A stretch of DNA of 64,000 nucleotides, taken from positions 62,001-126,000 of the forward strand of contig DASZXK010000154.1 in assembly GCA_035545855.1 (NCBI GenBank), in the 5' to 3' direction. Of this stretch, positions 1 through 8,639 are shown one piece after another. The position numbers and the translations under genes were made by a program. The first letter of the stretch is position 1. Every line of letters begins with the position of its first letter. The DNA is from DASZVB01 sp035545855 (GTDB taxonomy: Bacteria > Myxococcota_A > Polyangia > Polyangiales > Polyangiaceae). The notes beneath the pieces are model-generated. The model did no database searches, was not told the DNA's origin, and worked only from the letters and a program-made list of their open reading frames with translations.

Positions 1-2
1 AG

Positions 3-188
3 CTGACGGCGCTCGTCGGTCAGCTGCTCGCAGCGGTCAAGGCGAAGCCCGGGCTCCGCATGGAGCAGATCGCGGAAGGCCTGAAGTCGAGCACGCAGGA
101 GCTCGCGCTCCCGGCGAAGAAGCTCATCGCCGAGAAGAAGATCAAGACGAAGGGCGAGCGCCGCGCGACGAAGTACTTCCCGGCCTGA
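3..188 (+). CDS. C-terminal fragment of winged-helix-like DNA-binding protein (partial at window edge)
   Basis: The frame is open from the first bases of the window to a TGA at 186-188, giving about 61 residues with no start codon visible, so the gene begins outside the window. The segment reads as an amphipathic helix, a helix containing MEQIAEGL, a short turn, another helix with LPAKKLIAEKKI and a basic tail ending TKYFPA. That is the rhythm of a winged helix, with the final strand pair carrying Lys/Arg. Similar C-terminal modules occur on small myxobacterial DNA-binding proteins; the comparison is from memory. It is convergent with the kinase gene that ends at 213. The specific function cannot be told from this fragment. 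Confidence 0.6.
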   Translation: MTALVGQLLAAVKAKPGLRMEQIAEGLKSSTQELALPAKKLIAEKKIKTKGERRATKYFPA

Positions 189-212
189 CGGGCCCGGGTC
201 CCCGCGGCCCCT

Positions 213-2057
213 TCAGAGCTTCGGCGCCTTCCGGTCCTGCACGGCCTTCCGTGCATCGCCCAGGGAGTCGTCCGCCCCCCGGAGGCACGGGTAGCAATCG
301 GCCAGGCCGAGGAACCCGCACCCGCTCCGGGCGGAGAGCTGGGACAGCGGCCTGACCGAGCGCTCGTCACCCGCTTCCTTCGCCTCCAGAACCAGGCGCT
401 TCGCGTCCTCGCACTTCGTCGCGCGCCGGAGATCCAGCGCGATCCGCAGCGGCCGCGAGGCGTGACTCTTCACTTCCTCCTTGTCGAGGAGGCTCTTCGC
501 GAGGCGCGTCCCCTCCGTTCGCTCCTGCGTGGAGGTCCACACGTCGAAGAGCAGGTCCGCGCCATTTTCTCCCAGGCGATTCGCCGCGAGCTCGAGGGCG
601 CGCTTCTGGGTCTTGTCGTCGTCCGCTGCGAGCCGCACGGCGTGGACGAGCGCGAGGTCCTTCGCGAGGGTGCCGTCCAGGGCGAGCGCCCTGTCGAAGG
701 CGTCGAGGGCCGCGGCCTGCTCGCCGAGCGCGGAGCGGCCGCGTCCGATGGCGACCCACTCGGCGCTCGTTCGCGCGCGCTCCGGCCGGCGCATGAGCTC
801 GGCGATCGCTTCGCGATTTCCGCCCTCCGCCTTCCGGATGACGTCCGTGAGCTCGGGCGGCGCGGGCTCGGCGCTCGGCGACGTGGCGATCCCCCGCGGA
901 CCCCGGTGCGCGATGCCGAACACGACCCCGACGAGGAGGAGGCCCGCCGCGCCGAGCGCGAGCCACCGGTTTTCCACGCGGACGCCCGCGACCTCCAGGG
1001 CCTCGCCCGGGGACAGGGCCGTCCGGGCTTTCGCGACGAGCGCCGACACCGGGGACCCCGAGGGGGGCGACAGCCGCACCGTGCCGGCTCGAGCCACCGC
1101 CGACTCGGACGGCGGAGCGCCCCGCACGCCGGACACGGAGAGCAGGGACGAGTCGGGCTGGAACGAGAGCGGCCCGAGGCGTTGATCGATCGCGGCGATG
1201 AGCTCGTCCGTGGACTGGTAGCGAGCCGCGGGGTCCTTCTCCAGGAGCCGCATCACGAGGTCCCGGGTCTCCGGCGAGATCGTCTCCGGCAGCGGCGGCG
1301 GGGGCTCGATGAGCTGCTTCGTGAGGAGCGCGACGAGCTCCTCGGCCTCGAACGCGGGGCGCCCCGCGAGCATCTCGTAGAGCACGAGCCCTAGGGCGTA
1401 GAGGTCCGCCCGATGATCGACCGGTTTTCCGGCGGCCTGCTCCGGGGCCATGTACGCGGGCGTCCCGAAGACCGACCCGACCCGCGTGAGGTTCGAGCTC
1501 GCGCCGGAGGTGCTCTGGATCTTCGCGATGCCGAAATCGAGGACCTTCACGAAGTCCGGCGTCCCCGCTCGCTCGATGAGCATCACGTTGTCCGGCTTGA
1601 GGTCCCGGTGAACGATCCCGGCGGCGTGCGCGGCTCCGAGCGCCGCCGCGATCTGCCGTGCGATGAAGAGCGCCCGCTCCTCGGAGAAGGGCTTCTCGCG
1701 GAGGATCGCCCGCGTGAGGCTCTGCCCCGGGACGTACTCGAGGACGAGGTAAAATGCCCCGTCGGCGAGCTTGCCGAAGTCCGTCGCGACGGTGACGTTC
1801 GGGTGGTCGATGCGCCCCGCGGCGATGGCCTCCCGTTCGAACCGCTTCACGACCTCGTCGAGGACGGTCATTTCGCGGTGCAGCACCTTCACGGCGACGG
1901 GCTTCTGCATCAGCACGTGCTCGGCGCGGTACACGGCCCCCATGCCGCCCACGCCGAGGAGCTGGTCGATGCGATAGCGCTCGGCGATGACCGTGCCGAC
2001 GAGGGCGCCGGCCGCCTCCGCCGCCGCTCCTTCGCTCGCGCTACCTTCTTCGCTCAT
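213..2057 (-). CDS. Hanks-type Ser/Thr protein kinase, catalytically intact, single-pass membrane
   Basis: About 614 residues. The kinase domain (residues ~27-300) has a glycine loop GVGGMGAV (35-42), the VAVK lysine (K57), HRDLKPDN with catalytic Asp ~152, DFG and the APE motif in YMAPEQ, so it should be active. A transmembrane helix lies near 366-384, followed by an extracytoplasmic C-terminal part with TPR-like helices and a cysteine cluster near the end (CGF...CYPC). This architecture is typical of myxobacterial PknB-like receptors: cytoplasmic kinase, helix, sensor or scaffold tail. The ATG at 2057 is preferred because an upstream in-frame start at 2087 would add only a basic, low-complexity peptide. 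The gene is divergent from the oxidoreductase at 2151 across a 93-bp gap. The substrate is unknown. Confidence 0.92.
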   Translation of the reverse strand: MSEEGSASEGAAAEAAGALVGTVIAERYRIDQLLGVGGMGAVYRAEHVLMQKPVAVKVLHREMTVLDEVVKRFEREAIAAGRIDHPNVTVATDFGKLADGAFYLVLEYVPGQSLTRAILREKPFSEERALFIARQIAAALGAAHAAGIVHRDLKPDNVMLIERAGTPDFVKVLDFGIAKIQSTSGASSNLTRVGSVFGTPAYMAPEQAAGKPVDHRADLYALGLVLYEMLAGRPAFEAEELVALLTKQLIEPPPPLPETISPETRDLVMRLLEKDPAARYQSTDELIAAIDQRLGPLSFQPDSSLLSVSGVRGAPPSESAVARAGTVRLSPPSGSPVSALVAKARTALSPGEALEVAGVRVENRWLALGAAGLLLVGVVFGIAHRGPRGIATSPSAEPAPPELTDVIRKAEGGNREAIAELMRRPERARTSAEWVAIGRGRSALGEQAAALDAFDRALALDGTLAKDLALVHAVRLAADDDKTQKRALELAANRLGENGADLLFDVWTSTQERTEGTRLAKSLLDKEEVKSHASRPLRIALDLRRATKCEDAKRLVLEAKEAGDERSVRPLSQLSARSGCGFLGLADCYPCLRGADDSLGDARKAVQDRKAPKL

Positions 2058-2150
2058 CGCCGTCCGCCCCGGACGCGTTCGGCGCACGGCGTGCGCTCGG
2101 CTTCCGTCCGGGAGCCTCGCACGTTAGCATCGCCCGGAGGAGCGCCGAAA

Positions 2151-3128
2151 ATGAAAGCCGTCTTGTGCAAGGAGTACGGGCCGCCAGAACGCCTCGTCGT
2201 GGAGGACATCCCGAGCGAGGAGACGCCCAGCACGGCGCTCAAGATCCGGGTTCGCGCCGCCGGGGTGAACTTCCCGGACGTGCTCATCATCCAGGGCCAG
2301 TACCAGTTCAAGCCGACTCCGCCGTTTTCTCCGGGTGCGGAAGTGTCGGGAGACGTCATCGAGGTCGGTTCCGGGGTCTCGGGTTTCGCGAAGGGCGATC
2401 GGGTGATCGCGATGACGGGATGGAACGGCTTCCGTGAAGAAGTCGTGGTGACGCCCGACCGCGTCCTCCCGATGCCCGCGAAGATGGACTACGAGACGGG
2501 CGCCGCCCTGTCGATGACCTACGGGACGAGCCTCCACGCGCTCGTCCAGCGCGGCCGGCTCCGAGCCGGGGAGACGCTCCTCGTCCTCGGCGCGACGGGA
2601 GGCGTCGGCACCGCGGCCGTCGAGATCGGCAAGCTCCTCGGCGCGAAGGTCATCGCCGCGGGCGGAAGCGACGAGAAGCTCCGCGCGGTGAAGGAGAAGT
2701 TCGGCGCGGACCACGTCGTGAACTACCAGACGGGCTCGCTGAAGGACCAGGTGAAGGAGCTCACCTCCGGCCAGGGCGCGGACGTCATCTACGACGCGGT
2801 CGGCGGAGACCTGTTCGAGCAGTCCCTCCGTTCGATCGCGTGGGACGGGAGACTCCTCGTGGTCGGGTTCGCGAGTGGGACGATCCCGCAGGCGAAGGCG
2901 AACCTCGTGCTCCTGAAGGGGTGCTCGATCGTCGGCGTCTTCTGGGGCGCGTTCACCGCACGCGAACCGGAGAAGAACCGGGAGAACTTCGACCAGCTCT
3001 TCCGCTGGTTCTCGGAGGGGAAGCTCCACCCGCTCGTGTCACACCGCTTCCCGCTGGAGAAGGCGGCCGCGGCGCTCGACGCCATCGTGAAGCGCGAGGT
3101 CGTGGGCAAAGCCGTGCTCACGGTGTGA
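2151..3128 (+). CDS. NADPH:quinone oxidoreductase-type medium-chain dehydrogenase
   Basis: 325 residues, the usual length for zinc-free quinone oxidoreductases of the MDR superfamily. It begins MKAVLCKEYGPPE, has the family signature around AGVNFPDVLIIQGQY (~40-55), and a Rossmann GATGGVG loop at ~147-153 followed by GSDEKL, suggesting NADPH use. No zinc-ligand cysteines are present. It ends with the customary AVLTV strand. The start is supported by GGAGGAG about ten bases upstream. It probably reduces quinones or enone/enoyl-CoA-type substrates in the cytoplasm; the exact substrate is not predictable. It is divergent from the kinase upstream and convergent with the lipoprotein that ends at 3140. 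Confidence 0.9.
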   Translation: MKAVLCKEYGPPERLVVEDIPSEETPSTALKIRVRAAGVNFPDVLIIQGQYQFKPTPPFSPGAEVSGDVIEVGSGVSGFAKGDRVIAMTGWNGFREEVVVTPDRVLPMPAKMDYETGAALSMTYGTSLHALVQRGRLRAGETLLVLGATGGVGTAAVEIGKLLGAKVIAAGGSDEKLRAVKEKFGADHVVNYQTGSLKDQVKELTSGQGADVIYDAVGGDLFEQSLRSIAWDGRLLVVGFASGTIPQAKANLVLLKGCSIVGVFWGAFTAREPEKNRENFDQLFRWFSEGKLHPLVSHRFPLEKAAAALDAIVKREVVGKAVLTV

Positions 3129-3139
3129 GCGGGGGCCCT

Positions 3140-4087
3140 TCAAAGCGGGGTGTCCACGCGCTCGTCCTGGAACGTGCCGTTGCCCTGCAAGTCCACTCGC
3201 CCACCGTTCCGCTTCGTGTGACCGGTCACGTCGAGGGCGCCGTCGATCTTCGTTCGCAGCGTCACGGCCGGCGAAATGCCGACGACGGCTTCGCCCTTCA
3301 GGTGCCACGCCATCTCGAGGCCGTTGTCCTCCTCGGACTTCATCTCGCCCTTCCAGACGAAGACCGCGGCGTCCCGGTTTCCCTCCGGGCGAAGCGCGTC
3401 CAGGACGACGGTCCCGCTCTTGAACTCGCCGTTTCCCGCCGCGAGGAGCGCGCGGAACAGGACCTGCCGGAGAGGCACCGTCTTCCCGACGGGGATCGGC
3501 GCCGTGCCGATCGCGGACGCGATCGGGTCGTCCTGGGCGAGGTCCCCGTGGAGCTTGATGAGCGTGTCCGCTTCCTCGGGGCCGACGGGCTTGCCCTTGT
3601 CCGTCGTGATCTTCGGTGGAGCGTCCGTCGCGTCCACCACGTAGGTGTGACCCTCGAGCAGATTGGAGTCGACCTTCGGCTTGTCCGGGGATTGCTCCAC
3701 GAGCCGGTAGTGGTCGTACCGCACCTTGATCTTGGCGGGGGCTCCGCCGACGAGGCCGAGCACCTCCTTCTCTCGCTCGTATTCCTCCGAGCGGACCGAC
3801 GCGTTCGAGCCGAGCTTCTCTCCGTCTTGCCAGAACTCGACCTCGAGCGAGAGGCGCGTCTTCCGGGTGTTCTTCTCCCGCGCTCCGATGCGCGAGGGAA
3901 GCGGCTGGAGCGTGATCGTCTTCGGCTCGGATTCCGGAGCCGTCGCGGACGGCGACGGCGTCGCGGACGACGCCGGAGACGCCTCTTTCTTGCAGGCCGT
4001 CGCGCCGAGCGCGAGCACCGTGGCGAGCCCGAGCGACACGGCGCGGAGCACCGTCCGGGAGCGGGGCGCGACGCGCGCGGCGATCAC
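3140..4087 (-). CDS. Predicted lipoprotein of unknown function
   Basis: 315 residues. The N-terminus has a basic stretch, a hydrophobic helix and a lipobox (LGATAC, lipidated Cys at ~32), followed by KKE and a Ser/Ala/Pro linker, so it should be anchored in the outer membrane facing the periplasm. The rest looks beta-rich, with alternating hydrophobic strands and no catalytic motif I recognise; it faintly resembles DUF6263-type bacterial lipoproteins (inference). The long n-region suggests the true start could lie slightly downstream at a GTG. It is divergent from the FKBP lipoprotein across about 60 bp, and both begin with Cys-Lys-Lys after the lipobox. Confidence 0.8.
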   Translation of the reverse strand: MIAARVAPRSRTVLRAVSLGLATVLALGATACKKEASPASSATPSPSATAPESEPKTITLQPLPSRIGAREKNTRKTRLSLEVEFWQDGEKLGSNASVRSEEYEREKEVLGLVGGAPAKIKVRYDHYRLVEQSPDKPKVDSNLLEGHTYVVDATDAPPKITTDKGKPVGPEEADTLIKLHGDLAQDDPIASAIGTAPIPVGKTVPLRQVLFRALLAAGNGEFKSGTVVLDALRPEGNRDAAVFVWKGEMKSEEDNGLEMAWHLKGEAVVGISPAVTLRTKIDGALDVTGHTKRNGGRVDLQGNGTFQDERVDTPL

Positions 4088-4146
4088 GGCTGGAATTTAC
4101 ACGTGCCTGTTGCGCCGCGAAAGGATCGTCTGAAAGGATGCCGCGC

Positions 4147-5043
4147 ATGCGCTTCTTCGCATTCGTCGCCGCGCTCGGCCTGGCTTCCGTTTCCTGCAAG
4201 AAGGCTCCGCCGCCGGAAGAGTCGGCACCACCGCCCACGCCGGCTGCCCAGGCCTCGGCGAGCGCCGGCCCGGCCGGCGTCCTCGTGAAGACGATCCCCG
4301 CGCCGTCGGACGTCGCGGCGCCGCCCGCAGACGCCGAGAAGACGGCGAGCGGGCTCGTGACGAAGGTGCTCCAGAAGGGCACCGGGACCGAGCATCCCCG
4401 CGTGCAGGATCGCGTGCGCGTCCACTACACCGGGTGGACGAAGAGCGGCGAGATGTTCGACACGTCCGTGTCGCGCGGCTCCCCGGCGATGTTCGGCGTC
4501 GGCCACGTCATCAAGGGCTGGACGGAGGCGCTCCAGCTCATGGTCGTCGGAGAGAAGCGGCGCATCTGGATCCCGGCGGCCCTCGCTTACGGCGACCACC
4601 CCATGGGCGGCGCCCCCGCGGGGGACCTCACCTTCGACGTCGAGCTCCTGGATCTCATGAAGACTCCGGATCCGCCGCCCGTCCCCGAGGACGTGAAGGC
4701 GCCGCCGAAGAACGCCATCAAGACGAAGAGCGGACTTTCGTACCGGGTGCTCACGCCGGGGACCGGCAAGCAGCCGAAGGCGACGGACACGGTGCTGGTC
4801 CACTACTCGGGCTGGACGCTCGACGGGAAGATGTTCGACAGCTCCGTGGTCCGCGGTCAGCCGATCAGCTTCCGTCTGGACCAGGTCATCAAGGGGTGGA
4901 CGGAAGGCCTCCAGCTCATGAAGGTCGGCGAAAAAGCACGGTTCTGGATCCCGGCGGACCTCGCCTACGGCGACAAACCCACGCGGCCCGGCGCCCCCGC
5001 CGGCATGCTCGTCTTCGACGTGGAGCTGATCGCGATCCCGTAG
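4147..5043 (+). CDS. Tandem FKBP-type peptidyl-prolyl isomerase lipoprotein
   Basis: 298 residues from the ATG at 4147. A GAAAGG element at 4132-4137 is nine bases from this ATG, whereas an ATG at 4138 directly abuts it and is less likely. The signal peptide ends in a lipobox (ASVSC, Cys ~17). Two complete FKBP domains follow (about 60-160 and 195-298), each with the VRVHYTGW or VLVHYSGW strand, FD(T/S)S, the VIKGWTE(A/G)LQLM helix and the WIPA-LAYG loop that form the active-site pocket. Single FKBP lipoproteins are common; a tandem is less so. It likely catalyses proline isomerisation during folding of exported proteins in the periplasm. Confidence 0.93.
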   Translation: MRFFAFVAALGLASVSCKKAPPPEESAPPPTPAAQASASAGPAGVLVKTIPAPSDVAAPPADAEKTASGLVTKVLQKGTGTEHPRVQDRVRVHYTGWTKSGEMFDTSVSRGSPAMFGVGHVIKGWTEALQLMVVGEKRRIWIPAALAYGDHPMGGAPAGDLTFDVELLDLMKTPDPPPVPEDVKAPPKNAIKTKSGLSYRVLTPGTGKQPKATDTVLVHYSGWTLDGKMFDSSVVRGQPISFRLDQVIKGWTEGLQLMKVGEKARFWIPADLAYGDKPTRPGAPAGMLVFDVELIAIP

Positions 5044-5091
5044 GGCGCCGGGGCCGTGAAGCGGCGGGACCAATCGAATGGGCTCGTCGCT

Positions 5092-5171
5092 TAGTTTGTA
5101 TACAAACTGTCCGGTGACGAGATACCCCCCGATAGTTTGTATACAAACTGTCTGGTGAGGAGATACCCCCC
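5092..5171. repeat. Two tandem copies of a 39-bp unit containing a perfect 16-bp palindrome
   Basis: Copy 1 (5092-5130) and copy 2 (5133-5171) are separated by two bases and differ at only two positions. Each starts with the perfect palindrome AGTTTGTATACAAACT (5093-5108 and 5134-5149), followed by a GGTGA(C/G)GAGATA element and a run of C. The spacing of 41 bp is near four helical turns. The core TTGTATACAA resembles GntR/FadR-family operators (GT-TA-AC type), but the site lies in a gap between convergent genes, where no adjacent promoter is expected. The AT-rich palindrome contrasts strongly with the surrounding DNA. Confidence 0.85.
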
Positions 5172-5211
5172 CTCAGCGCGGTTCGCCGTCCGGCCCTGGT
5201 CCTCGGCTTCG

Positions 5212-5247
5212 CCCGCGGTCCTCGGACCTCTCCCGCTCTTCCGCGGG
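5212..5247 (-). terminator. Possible transcription terminator hairpin after the MaoC-type gene
   Basis: Immediately 3' of the stop codon of the minus-strand hydratase gene lies an inverted repeat with 7-bp arms CCCGCGG (5212-5218) and CCGCGGG (5241-5247), with a nested GGTCC/GGACC pair in the loop. There is no clear U-tract, so intrinsic termination is only a possibility. No other strong hairpin is seen in the 5044-5248 gap apart from the repeats listed separately. Confidence 0.3.
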
Positions 5248-5248
5248 A

Positions 5249-6133
5249 CTACTTCGTCAGAGTCACCTTCGCGTTCGTGATGACGTCGAGATCGCGCTCC
5301 TTCACGCGCGCCTTGCAGACGATCTCGGTGTCGCTCACCTTCCACATCTGGGAGACGATCGTCTCGCCAGGGAACACCGGCTTCGAGAACCGGACCTGGA
5401 TCGACTTGAACCGCTCGGGCTCGTCGTTCGTGAATGCCTCGAGCACGGCGCGGCCGAGGTTACCGAACGTGCAGAGGCCGTGGAGGATCGGGACGTCGAA
5501 GCCGCCGATCTTCGCCATCATCGGGTCGACGTGGAGCGGGTTCTTGTCCCCGGAGAGGCGGTAGAGGAGCGCCTGCTGCGGGAGCGTCTTGTACTCGAGC
5601 GTCGCGTCCGGGGCGCGATCGGGCGGGTTGTTGCCCGGCTCGGGGGCCTTGGCGTCACCGCCGAAACCACCCTCGCCGCGGATGAACGCGCTCATCACGT
5701 TCTTGACGAGGGCGCGACCCGTCTTCTTCTCGCGGGTGATGAAGTCGATCGTGACGATGGCGGCCTTGCCCTTGTCGTAGATGCCGCTGATCGTGCCTTC
5801 CGTCACGATGTCCGCCGACGTCGGGAGCGGCGGCTCGAGGATCTCCGTGTACTGCTCGCCGTGGAGCAGCATCATCGGGTTGAAGGAGAGGCCGGGGATG
5901 TTGAACAGCCCGCCGACGGCGGAGAACATCGGGATCACGCCGTACGTCGGCAAAGCCTTCAGGCCGTTCTCGTACGTGTACTGGAGCACCTTCGGGTCGA
6001 CCTGGCTCTTCCCGATGCCGACGCCGACGCCGAGGGCGTAGAGGATCAGCTTGTCTTCCGTGATGGTGGATTCGATGGAGTCGAGCTTTGCGCCCAGGGC
6101 CTGCTTGGGATCGATCGGCATGGGGCGCTCCAT
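5249..6133 (-). CDS. MaoC-like (R)-specific enoyl-CoA hydratase, double hot-dog type
   Basis: 294 residues, the length of fused double hot-dog hydratases such as the hydratase 2 part of peroxisomal multifunctional enzyme. The C-terminal half carries the signature YRLSGDKNPLHVDP (about 190-205), with the Asp/His pair used to hydrate trans-2-enoyl-CoA, and then GGFDVPILHGLCTFG. The N-terminal half is the degenerate hot dog that shapes the acyl pocket. The expected role is hydration of enoyl-CoA in fatty-acid oxidation or polyketide-like metabolism in the cytoplasm. The start could be the ATG at 6133 or four codons later at 6121 (MPIDPKQ); neither has a strong ribosome-binding site. It lies 51 bp downstream of the efflux permease gene and may be co-transcribed. 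Confidence 0.88.
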   Translation of the reverse strand: MERPMPIDPKQALGAKLDSIESTITEDKLILYALGVGVGIGKSQVDPKVLQYTYENGLKALPTYGVIPMFSAVGGLFNIPGLSFNPMMLLHGEQYTEILEPPLPTSADIVTEGTISGIYDKGKAAIVTIDFITREKKTGRALVKNVMSAFIRGEGGFGGDAKAPEPGNNPPDRAPDATLEYKTLPQQALLYRLSGDKNPLHVDPMMAKIGGFDVPILHGLCTFGNLGRAVLEAFTNDEPERFKSIQVRFSKPVFPGETIVSQMWKVSDTEIVCKARVKERDLDVITNAKVTLTK

Positions 6134-6184
6134 ACCATCGGTGCCCGGAGTCGAACAGCCGGCGGAGAACCCCCGGAGACCGGT

Positions 6185-7420
6185 TCAATCGGCGACCAGC
6201 GCCTGGACGGGGTCCATCCGAGCAGCGCGGCGCGCAGGGAAGAACCCGAACACGAGACCGATGCCCGTGCTCGTGACCAGGCCGGCGGCGAGCGCCGCGG
6301 GGGAGACCGTCATGGGGAGCTCGAGGGCGTCCGAAAGCAGGCGGACGGAGACGACGGCGGACGCGGCGCCACCCACTCCACCGAGGATGGAAAGCACGAC
6401 GGCCTCCACCAGGAACTGCGCCCGGATGTCGCCCGCGCGCGCTCCGATCGCGAGCCGGATGCCGATCTCGCGGGTCCGCTCCGCGACGGAGACGAGCATG
6501 ATGTTCATCACCGAAATCCCACCGACCACGAGGCTCACCGCCGCGATGCCGAGGAGGAGCATCTCGAGCACGCCCGTGATCTCCGCCTGGGTCTTCCGGA
6601 CTTCTTCCTGCGTGTGAACCTCGAAGTCGTCGGGCGCGCCGTCGCCGAGGTGGTGACGCTGACGGAGGACGGCCGTGACCTCCGCCTGGGCGTCCGCGAC
6701 GCGCTCGGCCGATCGAGCCGCGAGGAGCAAGCGGTGGAGCTGGAACGGGCGTCCGCGCTGGACGTTCGAGCGAAGCGTCCCGAGCGGGATGAGCACCGTG
6801 TCGTCTTGATCTCCGCCCCACGGGCTCTGGCCCTTCTTCTCGAGGAGCCCGACCACGCGGAACGGGAATCTTCCGATGCGGACGCTCCGCCCGACCGGGT
6901 CTTCCGGACCGAAGAGGCGCGAGCGCACAGTCTCGCCGAGGACGCAGACGCGATCGTGCGACGCCTCGGCAGTGGCGCTCCAGGGCCCGCCGCTCACGAA
7001 GCGATCTTCCCGCACGGCGAAGAAATCGCGCGTCGTTCCCGCGACGCTCGTCGGCACGTTGTGGTCCGCGACGACGACCTGAACCGGCGTGCCGACGAGC
7101 GGCGCCCCTCGCTCGATGCTCGGCGACTCGGAGACCACGGCCTCCAGATCCCCGTCGTCGAGCGCCGAGGGACGGAGATCGTCCCTGAATCCGCTCTTCG
7201 GCACCGGCTTCGCCTGCACGAGGACCGTCGTCGCGCCCAGGGTGCTGACGCTCTTCGTGACGACGGCGGACGCCCCTTCCGACAGCGCGACGACGACGGT
7301 GACCGCCGCGACCCCGACGAGGATCCCGAGCGCCGTCAGCAGCGAACGGAGCGGCGTCGCGCGGATCCCGCGCAGAGCCAGCCGTACGGCCGTCCACGCG
7401 ACGGAAATGGTCTCACTCAT
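6185..7420 (-). CDS. MacB/FtsX-type ABC transporter permease (second of pair)
   Basis: About 411 residues. The architecture is a hydrophobic N-terminal helix (LTALGILVGVAAVTVVVAL), a large periplasmic domain (~55-270), and three clustered helices near the C-terminus, including the FtsX-family signature VGGISVMNIMLVSVAERTREIGIRLAIGAR. The ATG at 7420 overlaps the stop of the upstream permease by 8 bp, indicating translational coupling. This fixes the start, since an upstream in-frame codon would extend far into that gene. It pairs with the neighbouring permease and the ATPase to form a MacB-like mechanotransmission pump working with the adaptor encoded upstream. The exported substrate is unknown. 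Confidence 0.92.
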   Translation of the reverse strand: MSETISVAWTAVRLALRGIRATPLRSLLTALGILVGVAAVTVVVALSEGASAVVTKSVSTLGATTVLVQAKPVPKSGFRDDLRPSALDDGDLEAVVSESPSIERGAPLVGTPVQVVVADHNVPTSVAGTTRDFFAVREDRFVSGGPWSATAEASHDRVCVLGETVRSRLFGPEDPVGRSVRIGRFPFRVVGLLEKKGQSPWGGDQDDTVLIPLGTLRSNVQRGRPFQLHRLLLAARSAERVADAQAEVTAVLRQRHHLGDGAPDDFEVHTQEEVRKTQAEITGVLEMLLLGIAAVSLVVGGISVMNIMLVSVAERTREIGIRLAIGARAGDIRAQFLVEAVVLSILGGVGGAASAVVSVRLLSDALELPMTVSPAALAAGLVTSTGIGLVFGFFPARRAARMDPVQALVAD

Positions 7421-8639
7421 GGCGGAGCGCCTCCATGGGCTCGACGCTCGCGGCACGCCTCGCCGGGAGGAACCCGAACAGGAGCCCGACGGCGAGGCTC
7501 GTCACCACGGCGACCAGGATCGGTCCGGGTCCGAGCCTCATCTCCCAGCCGAGGCCCTTCCGCGCGCCGAGGACGAGAAGGCCCGCGAGCGCGACCCCGG
7601 CCGCGCCGCCGAGGAGCGTCAGGGTGACCGCCTCCACCAGGAACTGCGCCCGGACGTCCCCCGGGCGCGCGCCGAGCGCCATGCGGATGCCGATCTCCCG
7701 GCGGCGTTCGGCGACGGTGACGAGCATGATGTTCATGACGCCGACACCGCCGACGAAGAGCGACACGGCCGCCACCGAGAGCAGCACGACGGACAGGACC
7801 GAGACGATGCGCTGCTGCACCTGCTTGAACTGCTCCTGACTGCGGACCACGAAGTCCGGCTCCGCGAGGTCGCTCAGCCGGTGCCGCTGACGGAGCACGG
7901 ACTCGATCTCCCGAACGGCGAGCTCGGAGAGGTCCTCGTTCTCCGCGGACGCCATGAGCATGTGGACGCGGCGACCGACGGTCGGCTGCACGTGACCGCG
8001 GTACGTCCCGATCGGCATCATGATCCGATCGTCCTGATCCTGACCGAACGGGGACTGACCCTTCGGGACGAACGTGCCGATCACGAGGTAGGGGTGCTTG
8101 CCGATCCGGAGCGTTCGCCCGACCGGGTCCGCGGCGCCGAACAGCCGGGTCGCCGTCACGGGTCCGATGATGCAGACCCTCGCCTTCGAATGCTCCTCCG
8201 CGAGCGTCCAGATGCGCCCCGTGGCGAGCTCGAAGCCGCGGACGGGAAAGTACTCCCGGTCGGTGCCCATGATCATCGTCTTCGCGTTCCCGAAGGAGGT
8301 GATCGCGAGGGCGTTCGTGCTGGAGAAGACCGTCACGCCGGCGAGCGACGGCGCGCCGTCGCGGAGCGCCTCCGCGTCCTCGTCCGTGAGCCCGGCGGGA
8401 GCGCCGCGGGGCTTCTTCGCTCCTGCGCGATACTGGGGCTGGTCGAAGACGTAGACGACGTTCGATCCGAGGCTCTGGATGCGGCTGCCGACCTTGCCGC
8501 TCGCGCCCTCCCCGAGCGCGACGACCACGACGACCGACGCGATCCCGACGAGGATCCCGAGGACCGTGAGCGCGGATCGGAGGCGAGCGCGGGCGAGCGA
8601 CGTGAGCGCGACGCGGACGGCGGCGAGGGCGGCCCTCAC
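7413..8639 (-). CDS. MacB/FtsX-type ABC transporter permease (first of pair)
   Basis: 408 residues starting at a GTG whose TGA overlap with the ATPase stop (GTGA, 4 bp) signals coupling. It has an N-terminal helix (LTVLGILVGIASVVVVVAL), a periplasmic domain with the DQDDRIMMPIGT segment typical of MacB-family permeases, and a C-terminal three-helix FtsX module with VGGVGVMNIMLVTVAERRREIGIRMALGAR. It is clearly paralogous to the next gene, so the transporter is probably a permease heterodimer rather than the classic fused MacB. It acts in the inner membrane. Confidence 0.92.
   Translation of the reverse strand: MRAALAAVRVALTSLARARLRSALTVLGILVGIASVVVVVALGEGASGKVGSRIQSLGSNVVYVFDQPQYRAGAKKPRGAPAGLTDEDAEALRDGAPSLAGVTVFSSTNALAITSFGNAKTMIMGTDREYFPVRGFELATGRIWTLAEEHSKARVCIIGPVTATRLFGAADPVGRTLRIGKHPYLVIGTFVPKGQSPFGQDQDDRIMMPIGTYRGHVQPTVGRRVHMLMASAENEDLSELAVREIESVLRQRHRLSDLAEPDFVVRSQEQFKQVQQRIVSVLSVVLLSVAAVSLFVGGVGVMNIMLVTVAERRREIGIRMALGARPGDVRAQFLVEAVTLTLLGGAAGVALAGLLVLGARKGLGWEMRLGPGPILVAVVTSLAVGLLFGFLPARRAASVEPMEALRHE

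Noticed and set aside
2840..4288. Long plus-strand frame across the quinone oxidoreductase and lipoprotein genes
   Set aside because: It crosses two well supported genes and translates to low-complexity Arg/Pro sequence.
5092..5171. CRISPR array interpretation of the tandem palindromes
   Set aside because: Only two units, 2-bp gap between them, no spacers and no cas genes nearby.
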